Of a DNA stretch of 64,000 nucleotides, positions 24,413-35,901 are shown one piece after another. Origin of the DNA: Pomacea canaliculata (lineage: Eukaryota; Mollusca; Gastropoda; Architaenioglossa; Ampullariidae); NCBI RefSeq assembly GCF_003073045.1, contig NC_037591.1:20679319-20743318 (forward strand). The letters run 5' to 3'. A program made the position numbers and the translations under genes. Each line of letters opens with the position of its first letter. Position 1 is the stretch's first letter. The notes beneath the pieces were generated by a model that was not told where the DNA came from, made no database searches, and saw only the letters and a program-made list of their open reading frames with translations.

Positions 24413-27400
24413 TAAACAATGTTAAAGATTAAACACCTTTCTAACCTAAGCAGCTACATTCTTTTTAACCTAATCCCTTCATTATAACTGCTCATCATGC
24501 ATGAATGTCTTAACCCCTACATTAATTCTATTTCCTCTCCTTACGACATGAATGCTTGCATTTGTTTTCTTGAAGTCCAAAGTTCAGATGTCACATGTTA
24601 CATGAACAGGAAAAAGTCAGCATTTCCTGCTGAACCAGTTACTCTTCATGACATTCACTATTCATACTTGACACTACATATATTATTTGGGAAATCCAAA
24701 ACGAATAAGCAGCCACTCCACTCTGAATATACTCTGCAAATTTTCTTTAAAAGTAATTCAAATATTCTTAATTAGCAAAACAAATTTGTCAATTATAATG
24801 CTTTGCAACTTATTCTTGAAATGATTTTATCATCTACATTACTTTAGTTGACCTCAACCTGAGATATTTTTGTGCGTCACTACAACTTGGACCACTTTGT
24901 CTGCAACACAGCTAATTAAATTCAAACGAATGACATAATACCCGAAGTGCAGCCATCACTAAACAGGCTGACAGAAGTCTGGATTACCTTCACTGTGCTG
25001 ACAGTGATTACAGCACAAAGTTCACACACCTATTTGAACAAGGCAAGGAGATTGCTTCACTGCTCACCTCAAATGTACAGATGATTCTGTTCTGATAAAT
25101 TTGACTCCTTACATTTCTTTACATGACCTTGCAGAAAGAAGGAATATAACAATGCTGAGCAAATGGCAAGCATGTCCGTTATGTTATTAAGAGTGTGTGC
25201 ACTTCATTAAGCATATCTGAAAATATTTTGCATCTTTTCAAATTTTTGTCACTGTGCTTGTGAAATGTGAATGGCATGATTTACTTCTCCCCAGTACAGT
25301 GCTACATACCTTAAATCTCTGTAGTAGAAATTGTTTTATGGACAAGACTCTACTACCTCCAGTTATTTTCCCTCTTCTCAAACTCCTTGCTTTAGTGAAG
25401 AAGCAAATCAGCAAATGCGCTGGAAAGTGGTGCCTTTTTCTATTTCCACATTTACCCCTGCTCACACACACCCAGCAAATAACATGCCCTTTAATAGTGT
25501 AGCTGCAACTGAAGTGCAGAGCTGATAGTGTACACAGGGGTAAAAACTTAACTCTCACTGACATGAGCTAGGAATCAAAAACTTCCTTGATTTGTCATCC
25601 CTTTTTTTCTAGCACATTCTTACACAGTAGAACAGAATTTAAAAAAAGACTACTTTTTGTGCAAATGAACATGCAAGAACTCACTAGCTGATATGCCAGA
25701 AGTAAATGCATTGCAATTTTATGGCACTTGCTCATGTAGCATTATACATAATGGAACATGGAGGAAAATTCAAAGTTCAAGCATCGTCACATTTTGCAAG
25801 CTGTTACTCTCCATTGTCCATGACATTTCATCTGTTCATCACAAGCAGATGTGCATATCTAAAAACAAAATTAAGGAATCCTACTCCAACTTTCAATACA
25901 TTTTGTGCCATATGGTATGTGTTAAGAAAAGATGCTGCAATCCTTCACAATAAAGTTGAAGAGGATCTTATACCCTAATGCCTTAACTAGTTATTATTTA
26001 CCTGCAACAAAGGCATGCGGATTCACTGCCGCTCAAATAGTTGCTTTTAATATTCACAATATAAGTTTACAATAATTTTCTGGCATAAAAAATGTTTCAG
26101 AAATACTCCTGACCTAATCAGCTAGAGTTTGAAACCACTGCCTATGCTAGTGATGTTTTCATCAATTTTTCTTTGACACCATTAACTGCTGTGAAAAGCC
26201 GACAATCAAATGCAAGATGGGTTTAGAGAATATCTATTAATCAGAGTACGGCTGCCATAAAACCTATTCCCAATGTCAAAACACCTACAAATATTAAGTA
26301 CATGCAGTGTCAAAAATGTACCACCACTTATGATGCTTGATGATTTAAACATAGGTATTATTTATACTATAGTAATTGCCCTTTTTTTAAAGTTTCAGAT
26401 GTTGTATATCACAGCAGCTATTTACTCAAATCCTGGTCCCATCTTACTTTCACTTCTCTCACATTCTGCTCAGCAGCAACACTTCAAAATCTGTTTCTCA
26501 GAGTGTAATAACAGTAAAGGTTGTATATAAGAAAATTTCAATGCTTATTTCTTAAGAGTATTGGATGTCTTCATGCATACAAAGAAAGCAAATTTCAGAA
26601 CCAAGGCATACAAATGAGATTATAATAATTCAAGCAAGCTGTATGTTAAGATATTCTGCCTATGCTAAAGCAATAAAAAAACTTACAGTACTGACCGCAT
26701 GACTATATTCTCTGGTTTGAATTTCATTGGTACACCCAGAAACTCAAAGCACCAAGAATAAAAATTCCAAAGAAAAAAACTGGGGCCTAGCTTCATGATA
26801 TGCTGCTCAATACACTTAGAAGAAATAAAGATCCTGCACACTACACGCTGAACTCAGCAGCTTCAATGTGAACACAAACAGTGGGTCAGAAAATTTTAAG
26901 ATGCTACTCTGTAGGCTAGCTTTCCTGCAGCATCACTTTACTGATCTTATCAGCATCTATTCATAGCCAAACAATCAGTCTGCAACTGCCTGTGCCCCTT
27001 GTTACAACAAAGTCTGTCCAGCTGTGATGCCATAATAAAGATAGGTGTGATACATCTACACAGAGAAAACCAGCACTGAAAAAAATGTCAAGTTCCTAAT
27101 AAAAGTGTGTGTGTATGTGTGTGCAGGAAGGGGGGGGGGGGAATTAAGGAGGCTAGACAAAAATCAAGAAAATAAGGATGTCATATCAAACAATATAAAA
27201 AAAATTGTTCAGGGCACAATCAAGGAAACCAGAAACATTTTTGGACTGTTTATCATTAATTTAAAAAGAAATATCAATGTAGCACCATTATTAATTAAAA
27301 TATACAGCCCAAAACTTTAACCTTATAGTCAACATCATGGGCAGCAGTTGCCACCTACCATCCACACACTATAGTTTTTCTTGTTTATCTGCATATTCAC

Positions 27401-27999
27401 GGAGGTTAACACATTTATTTTAAAGGCATACTGCAAAGTTGGTCTGACAGGAAACTGATCAGAGACGTATGGTCATGCTGATAATGGCTGATGAGAACTG
27501 CTTACTCTGGCCTATAGTGCAATGACCCCAAAATTATGAAACTGAAACTGTGAAATATATGATGAGGATAGGGCATGGGATGCCTTAATTCCAGGATTTC
27601 AACACCACCCTTGACTTCCCTATCAATTACATTTATTTAAATTGTTCCTATCAGACAACAAATGAAGGTTAAATTGAAGACAAGGTGTTAAGAATGAGCA
27701 GGAGAGAAAATAAGCAGAAAATGGCAATCATTTACTGACAAGCACAAAAAATATGGGAAACGTTATCTTTAACTACAATTTCAAATTCTTTTGCTTACTC
27801 TTTATTGTAAGATATTGCTTCAACTTATTACCACTTCTAATTCACAATCATTAATGTTCGCTATAAAAAATGTCTCACAACCCAACATAAGTTATATATC
27901 AACAGCCATGAGAAATAATTCAGCATATTTCTTTATGCCCCACATTTTCACTCAGTTCTACATCAGTAATACTGTTATAAAGGGTTGGTGGGTAAGATG

Positions 28000-28760
28000 T
28001 AGCAGTATAGGGGTGTAGCGTGGTGGGCAGTAGTTTTGTTAGTATTAGAGCGATAGCGTCAGGGCCGGGTAGATTTGATGCCAAGGGGTCACGTGGTCTA
28101 ATAGTATGCAGTTTAAGGTGTCTTTCCCCAACACAAAAGCAGGGACTACCGTTTCTGAGCGCCTTACCAGCTGTAGGCAGAAAGTCTGAGGCAAGTCTGT
28201 TCCATGTGAACGCATAGCACTACTTGCTGGCACTTACAGTCTGGGACCATGGAGAGCGAGGAAGGGGTCTCTGTCCTCGCAGACGACAAGAAGGGGATAA
28301 ACCGTCAGAACTGGCAACAGCAACTCTGCAACCGTTGCCTGGGGCAACCGCTGGGGGTAGTAACTACTGTGCCTGTGTGTCCCTAGTGTCTTGGTCGTCT
28401 GGAGCCGGTGCTGGACAACTGTCGCCTGAGATCACCACCTCATCTGTTGTCCATTGCCTGGGGCAACCAGAGGAGCAGCAGTGCTAGTGAGTTAGGGACA
28501 GTGTGTCGGAAAACTCACTTCCAACATCATTGCCTGGGGAAACGGAGTGTGACCTGAGATCTCCACCAATAGTAGCAGTAGTTTGCCAAGGCAATTCTGC
28601 AGCTGTCCACTACTGGTTGTCGAGGGGCAGCCTGTCGCGAGGGCACTTTGTTCAAAGATGTGTCCAAGACTGGTGAAGTGTACGCATCCGGGGGAGTCTT
28701 CGTCGAACGCGGACTCAGAGTGCTCGGAGCTCTTTTTACTTTGTCTAATTTTAAGTGACC
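28000..28760. other. GC-richer island of unknown origin inside an AT-rich intron
   Basis: Base composition and CpG frequency rise sharply here compared with the surrounding intron. Several short open frames exist on both strands (for example one on the plus strand beginning MESEEGVSVLADDKK at 28250, and one of 62 codons on the minus strand at 28045-28233). I recognise none as a protein family. The motif ttgcctggggcaacc occurs three times (28335, 28454, 28529, the last with one change). It may be an inserted repeat or an alternative promoter/first-exon region of the CDC42SE2-like gene. Confidence 0.45.
28334..28542. promoter_or_regulatory. Cluster of three RFX X-box-like palindromes
   Basis: GTTGCC-TGG-GGCAAC at 28334-28348 is a perfect inverted repeat of the RFX half-site GTTGCC with a 3-bp spacer. 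Two weaker copies, ATTGCC-TGG-GGCAAC (28453-28467) and ATTGCC-TGG-GGAAAC (28528-28542), follow within 210 bp. RFX factors bind GTNRCC(0-3)RGYAAC. Function here is untested, and the copies could simply be sub-repeats of an inserted element. Confidence 0.35.
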
Positions 28761-29937
28761 TGATAACAGATTGCGTATTCAGAGATCCATATCACGTCTC
28801 ATATTATTCAACCTTGCTTTTTTTATGATTATCATTTGTTTATTGTACAACTGCTTTATGGGTTGTGTTTGCGAACATGAACTCATGTGTCTACAGGGTT
28901 GTTCATCATATAAAAAATGTTTGTAAATCAAGTGAAAGATTGAGCTTTTCATCGTGATCATGTAAAGAAAATTTATCGTGGGATCTGAAATCTTATAAAG
29001 GATTTGGCATTGTCAGGTCTGAAAACTTCATAGAGTTTATGTTAGAGACATTCTGTAATAAACTGGACCTGAAAGGTGATGATGTTTCCTTATCAATATT
29101 TCTTGCTATAAAACATCAGCAACAAACTTTTATATGTATAAAAACAGGATATCAGGGATGATGGTAATAATAATATTAACAGCTGGACATTGATGTGTAC
29201 TTTTGTTGCTGATAAAGTCTATACTATTTTTATCAGGGAATGGAGCTAAAACACCGATTTTCACTGAGGTTCTGAAATCACTAAACAATTTTTTACTGGG
29301 TGGGGGGGGGGGAGAGAATCTAAAAATCCCTAGTATTTTGTGGATGGAAAACTCAAATATCATTAGACCCTGCCTTTCTGGTCATTCATTAACAGGACCT
29401 GCAACTGTTGTGATGCAAATCCACACAAAATATCATGTATTAAGAAATAATCCCACCACGCTTTTTCTGTACCTTCCTTCGGTTTAGTTCACATTTTAAC
29501 AATTGAATGATTAAATTATAGCATACTTTTAGAGCAGCTCCATCACAATTGCGGGGAGGTCACAAACTTCTATTGGTGGAACCCAAACCGTGGCATACAG
29601 AATTAAATTGGAAGAGTGGAAGTGCCAAGTGGAAAGTAGAAAAATAACAAAAAATGCAAAATAACATTTAGTTTCTCTGTCTTCCTTAACGTATATCTCT
29701 TACACATTCCCCCTAACCGGTTCATATCCTTGATATGTAATACCCGTCCTCACTAGGAACTATCAAAATATCAATCTCACCGCAGCCTCACTAACACGCT
29801 CGGCTGAACTTGATCAATTATACATACCACTTCCAAAAATGGCGTCAACTCGCCGACTGGAAGTAAAGTGCTCGAATATTTTCAGGATCGAAGATTTAAC
29901 ATTTTATACAAAAGCTAGAAAAGTTTGAATCACTTAC

Positions 29938-30100
29938 CTTTTTGTTTTGTGTCGTTATGTAGGCATTGCGAACTGTTACTGGTCCTAGTCAGATGAAACC
30001 CTGAGTTAAAAAAAAAGTTTCTCACGAGCTACGATAACCGATGTAGTTAGCTTTGACCTTTCCCGAACCCGGAAATAGGTTTTTGTAACAGTAAAATATC
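29938..30100 (-). other. Putative non-coding first exon of the CDC42SE2-like gene
   Basis: A strong minus-strand donor (AAAAAG|GTAAGTG) ends this exon at 29938. The upstream end is not defined and 30100 is an estimate near the TCTCGCGAGA element. One ATG opens only a very short upstream frame (MPT then stop). The exon is inferred from the donor and from the need for a 5' UTR exon upstream of the acceptor at 23655. Confidence 0.5.
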
Positions 30101-30567
30101 TCGCGAGAGTTCGGTGCAACTCAGCGAGATCTAACCACGTTGCATTGACTCGCAAGAAAAATCGTCTGCTCACACCGCGTTTCGTTGTTGACGGTAATCT
30201 GTTCTGTTAGCTAGGTTTGACCTCATTTTCTCAGCAGTGCTGTTGACGTCGGGTGTTACAACTCTTTCAATACTCACACGAATTGATCTATTCATGGCAG
30301 CATCTTGTGTGCATTGATTGTAGGACGTATTTACATGTCCAGTTGTGGATATGATCACGATAGCAGCCTGCTGCAAACAGTGCGCTGTTACTTTCGTGCT
30401 CAACTCAGCTCAGGTTAGACTGCGAACTTACGATTTGGATGTTTTTACATCAAGTACAGTTTGAAAGACAGGATTAAACCGTAAAAGGTGTTTTTTACTA
30501 TATGTGGAAGACAATTATTATATCAACTAAGGAGTGTAAATTTTGTCTAAAGTATCAGATGCAATTG
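29938..30567. promoter_or_regulatory. Bidirectional promoter between CDC42SE2-like (-) and the thioredoxin-like gene (+)
   Basis: This interval separates the 5' ends of two divergent genes and is richer in CpG than its surroundings. It contains the perfect palindrome TCTCGCGAGA (30099-30108), known in metazoan housekeeping promoters as the BANP-bound CGCG element, and an ETS-like CCCGGAAAT just upstream at about 30069-30077. No TATA box is evident. On the plus strand a donor (AATT|GTAAGTAT) at 30567/30568 probably ends a non-coding first exon of the thioredoxin-like gene, with the next exon starting at 31056. Confidence 0.6.
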
Positions 30568-30910
30568 TAAGTATATACGTACGCAATTAGCTTTAAATTT
30601 TTATTTTTGTGTTTGTACTAGCATGCTTTCCTTTCATCAGAATTGCTCATAACTTTCAAGGCATAGATATAGGCCACTGAAGCCCCAGAATAACAGCGAG
30701 ATTGAATGCAATTAATTTGTGCATGGATCCCAGGTGAAGTATGACGTACAATTACGCATCTACACTCATTTAATGCGCATTGTTATGCATGAATGGTATT
30801 TCATGCAATGTGCGTGAGTCATTAGTCAATCATGGCAACCTGCTAGTAGCTATCCATGCAGAGTAAAAGAACTAGAATGAAGCTTCAACATTTATGCCCT
30901 GATCAGGAGG

Positions 30911-31000
30911 GGAGAGTATTGAGAGGTATATATATATAATGTTCAAACAATCAATTAATTAATGTTTGAACACATATATAGATACCTCTCTATTCTCTCT
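30911..31000. repeat. Imperfect inverted repeat (hairpin) in the 5' intron
   Basis: The left arm (30911-30950) contains gagaggtatatatatata followed by atgttcaaaca. The right arm (30962-31000) contains the reverse complement, tgtttgaac then acatatatagatacctctc. A short AT-rich loop (about 11 nt) separates them. It could be a fold-back element or a MITE. No clean target duplication was seen. Confidence 0.6.
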
Positions 31001-31130
31001 TCTTTCCCAAACAAACAAAATTGTCAACTTATTGAAGACTTTTGATTATTTTCAGGTTGAAGTCCCAAGCCTGCAGCTGTACACAGAACTGTGCTGATGA
31101 ATTAATATAAATCTTTTCTGGATCACCAAT

Positions 31131-34100
31131 ATGGCTTTCATGTGGTTTTTCCCTAGTTTTTGTATATTGAGTGTGATTTTCTCAGGGCTTTTCAACTGTC
31201 CAAGAGCAATGGAAGAATTGGATATGCATAAATTACAGGATGCATTAAACATCAGGGCACCATTATTGGTGTTGCTTTGTGAGTATTTTTTTTTTTTAAT
31301 ATGAACATTACTATCATTTGAACATTCATTAATACAACTTTTATGAGGATCGCAGTGTAGCCTTGACATTGTATGAGCATAACTTTTGGCAAGGTGCAAA
31401 ACTAAGGTGCTAAATTATACATAGATGTGATCCTGTATTCTGTATTGTAAATAGATGCACGAGTCCACATCCAGGTGGTACACACTTATGTGAATGCTAA
31501 GCACCATATATTAATTGACAACTATAAATGAGGGTGAGCATAAAGGTGCAAAATTGTAAACCAGTTTTATGTTATTCCCTGTATGTTTGTGTGTATAGAT
31601 TCTGATAGCTGTCAAGCATGTCAAGAAGCTGAAGACCTCTTGAATACAATGACAAGCCAAGGGGAGATCAGTCAATGTAAGTAACACACCCTACAGCTGT
31701 AATTACAGACCCACGATCAAGGTCCATGACTGTAGTAAGCTGCTTTATTAGACATATTTTCATATGACTTTGAGGTGTGCATTTGACGTGAGACAGCAAG
31801 CATTCAAATACTTCTCAATGGGTATACAGACATAAATAGTTCCTAATGTGGTAAGGAATTTGCTGTTATGGATAAAGTTAAAATAAAAACCAAAAGTAGT
31901 TCTTTAACCTTGCAGTCATTAGGAATAACATTTAAAAGATTACACTTTTCTCAGGGCCAGCTGCTTTGCTTTTTAAACAACATAGCTATAGATCTGAAAG
32001 CTGATGGAAAACAAAAAGACTTATGTCAACTTGCCCAATCAATATGTCATCAGATTTTCAGCATAAAGTTTATTTTCATTGATATATAATAACATAGAAT
32101 CTGTTTGTAACATGTTGGTCTGCTGTGGGCTTATGCAATTTCTATAATACAGTCAGGCATAATTTTTTTTCTTGATAAAAAAGTTAAAAAGGATTTACAC
32201 TGAATAAGAATAAAAAACAAAATATATATTTATGAAATTATCTTTTGCTTACTTCTCTATTGCTTGTAATCATTTAAAGATCCTTCAAAAGCATTTTATA
32301 ACTTCTTTAAGGAATTTTTCCGGTATGAGCAGCTTTAAGAGATGGTACCTTTTATGACTCTTCTTACGTGACTAATACTACATTTTATTACACTATCTAC
32401 ATCTTATTATAGCTTTGCTACTTTTTGTTATGCTGACTGCACTTATTCTCAATGAATACATTTTTTTCCAGTAATACCAGACATTCAAGTTATGAAAGAA
32501 AAGACTAATGGGGCTGTTGCTTCTTTACTGAAATCTCAAGTTTCACCCACTTTCGTACTTATAAGAGATGGAGAAATTGCAGTATATACAGGTAATCAGT
32601 TTTATTTGGTCGGAATTATTTCTGCCATGCTAGATTTACTATAACTATTTTCTCTGCTATCACTACTCTTCATTGCAGTCTTGAACTTTTTTTAATTTTT
32701 TGTTACACTCAATGTCTCCAAACTGGTTTTTTTTTATGAAAATATTGCAGAATTTAGAATTTCACTGAAGCCTCTGTTTCTTTATGCCATACACAGCCTT
32801 ATTTAATTTTGAATCAGGTTTTCGGGGAAACAAGTAGTCACCATAGTGCAGAATTGTCTACAAAAATTGTTCCCTTGTCATTTTTCTAGTATCACCATTA
32901 TCTCAAAATATATTTTTTTGTAGATTATTTGCAGACTATTTTCAGCCTGTACAGGTTTCATTCGTGGATTTTTATCTTGGTTCTAAGTTAATACTGATTT
33001 ATTTGATGCATCATCCTCAGATAAATTGGATGATTCTGAGCAAATCTTCTCATGGTTGGGAAAGGCAGGTTCCACATCACTGACTCGATTTTTGACTGAT
33101 GATACTTTTGAACATCTGACACAGGCATCAACAGGTTCAACTACTGGTCACTGGCTTGTTTTATTGTGAGTTTTAATTAGTGCAAAAGAGAGAGACACAC
33201 ACACATACATAGAGGAAGACATAAGAGAAAAGAAAGAAAGAAATTTTAATCAATTTCATTTTATAAATGAGAGGTTGCTTTATTGGAAACACAACAGAAT
33301 AACAATGTCTTATGATTGCTATTAAAAAAAAATACATGGAAATTTTACGTCAGTGAAAATGTGATACAAATCTTAAGTAGCTGAATCTTTTTTTACAGTT
33401 ATCGGCAGTCATGTCCAGACTATTTCCATATCCTTGAAAGCATAGGTGTCAAGTAAGTCTTTTGTATCTTTGTATTCTTCATTTGAGGGGAATAATTTGT
33501 GTATGAGAGATAAAGAGAGGAAGTGAGTGCAATTGTGTTAGTCCAGTTTTTTTAAGATTTGCTTATGTTTTTGTCTTCCTGAACACTGACTTCTTGATTT
33601 TTTGTTTTTGGCTTTAGTGAAAAGTCATGGATAAATGTTGCCAAGGTTGATGTGGATGCAAACCCCAAGCTGGCTTTGCGTTTCAAGATCACCACATGTC
33701 CAGAACTCATATAGTATGACCTTTTGCATTTCTCATTTAGTGAAGTAGTGTGCATAAACCGTCTTTCTCCTACTTATGTCGCTGAATTGTTTGTTTGGAC
33801 GTATGATGCTATCTGTACGTATGTCATTGTAAAATGAGGTTTGTATAGATGTTTTTTAATGTTTGAGTTTGAATGTATCTATCAAGGGGAAGCTAGGCTT
33901 TTCGTCTTATGAGTTTTGCTGAAAGCTTGCCAAGTCAAATAAAAGTTTTAAAATGTATATAAGTCTTGGAAACATTTATGATGTAAAGCTTTGTCTTCTT
34001 AGCCAGACTGAATTAAGTTGAACATGTGATTGGAAAATATTTTATGAATGTTATGTAAAATTTGGCCAATGATACATATTTGATACCTCTCTGGCTAAGA

Positions 34101-35342
34101 AGGCCCTCTCCTCAGGGAGAAAAAGGGAGTGGCGCAAGAAAAAAACTTTGTATAAAGATGCCCAAGAAAGCTATAGGTGGTCCAAGCACCAGATGATTAA
34201 AGAGCATTTTTAAAAACTTGGTTTCAATGGTTTTCAGACCATAAAATTATGAAAACCTCATCTTATTGGGATGCTTGTGAGAATTAGTCTTAGTATACTC
34301 AATTTCAGTTCTTTGTTGACAGTTTCAGGGATGGAAAGATGTATCGCTATGAGACACAAAAGTATGATTTACCATCTGTGACTTCTTTTGTCAAGTCATG
34401 GTATAGAAATGTTAAAGCCTCACCTGTTCCTGTGGAGAGCACAGCTTTGTGAGTACACTATTTTTCACAGTAGGTCAATATTCTGTACTTTTCTTATGTC
34501 TCCTGTAACTTGCAGAAGTTCCAAGTATTTTTATATTTCTTTCACTATATATTTTAGCATTCAATACATGCAAAGTAAATAAATCAGATGTGTAACTGTA
34601 AACGTTCACATATAAGCAGCCACAAGCATAATATTTAACAGATTGCTCCCATGCATTTACATAGTAGTGGCTAACATAGTGGCATCGTGTCAGCCATAGT
34701 GGATATCCTGGGTTAGAATATTGTAAGTTTCTATTGTTAAAAAAAAAAATCTTCATAAGTTTCGTAATGTTAATTCCAATTTCAAATAAGAGCAGAGTTT
34801 TCACATATGTTCATAGAATGCATTATGAAATGATATAACATGCTTTTTTTCAGTGATGCTTTAACGGAGAATATTGCATTGTATATCAAGGTAAGTTTTA
34901 CGTAGTTTGACGTTTTAATTTTAAGTATGCTTTAAAACACTCATGCATGAAACATGCATAAAATTTGAGTCCAAGATGATATTTAAAAAACTCAGGTTTT
35001 TGTTCTGTCTCAGAATCTGACCATACATCTTTTTCAGTCTTTGTTAGAAATTGCATCAAGCCTTATATTCATGCCTCTGTGACATCATATTATTATTTCA
35101 GAGAGGGCTTCTCTTCTTAATGAGACAAGTTACTAATATATTTAGTAGTTTATCACTAACAACAGTGATAATATCAAACTACGAAGTACACGAGACTGCC
35201 TTCTTTATTCCAGTCTCAGCTGCAGGGAGAAAACCGCACTCTGATCCTGGCTGTTGCTGGAGGGCTGACATTTACATTTGTCATAGTCATCATCTTCTGT
35301 TGCATCACAGGTGGAAGTGACTCCAAGATGAAAAAAGACTAA
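31131..35342 (+). CDS. Type I transmembrane protein with two thioredoxin-like domains (PDI/TMX-like)
   Basis: Nine coding exons join in frame to 310 codons: 31131-31278, 31599-31676, 32472-32591, 33021-33165, 33399-33452, 33618-33713, 34323-34448, 34854-34890 and 35214-35342, all with GT/AG introns. Residues 1-26 look like a signal peptide. The first thioredoxin-like domain (about 30-130) keeps a CxxC (C54-QA-C57) and a cis-proline block VSPTFVLIRDG. The second (about 158-260) has FYRQSCPDYF, so only the first cysteine of CxxC remains, plus VAKVDVDANP and TTCPELIYFRDG. A hydrophobic segment (about 277-298) is followed by a short tail ending KMKKD, which fits a KxKxx ER-retrieval signal. TMX proteins are ER oxidoreductases, so a disulfide exchange or client-binding role is likely. 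I cannot assign it to TMX1, 3 or 4; length and domain count fit none of these exactly. Confidence 0.85.
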
Positions 35343-35895
35343 AAACAAATTCATTGCTACATTTCTGTTTTATCCATATTGAAACAGTTCCAGTGTGTTA
35401 ATTTTAATCTATGATGTTAAGTAACTGCTTTCTCCAATTTATGGCTTGAGAAATACTGAAAAAATGTAGCCTTTTTCATTCATTAATTTTTTCTTCTGTT
35501 GCTGTTGTTTTTAGCACAAACCTTTTGCCAGGTTTGAACATTTAGTCAAAAGTTTGATGTCCTGTTTACATGCTTCAAGAACTGTTGATGATTATTGAAG
35601 TGACTATGGTAAATAGTATAAATTGTTGCAGCAGCTTTTAGTTGAAGGTCATCCAGCACGGTTTCAAAGGCAGTTTTATTTGGGGGTTTAAGTTAAAGAT
35701 TGTCTGCTGTTGACATGGATGTTCATGGGAGAATGGCTGTCCTTACCTTTGCTCTAAAATTGTCTGCCTCAGTTTTAAATATTAAGAAATTTCTCAGCTT
35801 CTGTGGGCTTTTGGTAAACTTGCTGATAAGCTCATCAAGCGTGGTTGTAAAAAGGATTAACTCTATCCATGTTTGGCTGAGCTATAAAAGGTTAT

Positions 35896-35901
35896 AATAA
35901 A
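35896..35901 (+). promoter_or_regulatory. Poly(A) signal of the thioredoxin-like gene
   Basis: AATAAA about 550 bases after the stop, within a T-rich 3' region. Confidence 0.5.

Larger units (their letters stand above)
23655..29937 (-). other. Long 5' UTR intron of the CDC42SE2-like gene
   Basis: The intron is delimited by a donor (GTAAGTG, minus strand, 29931-29937) and an acceptor (CCCTTTTGCAG, minus strand, ending at 23655). It is AT-rich with no recognised coding exon. It holds the unfilled paralogous site near 24.36 kb, a G12 run at 27130-27141, a G run near 29302-29312 and a compositional island at 28.0-28.76 kb. The intron call is an inference from splice sites and gene order. Confidence 0.55.
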
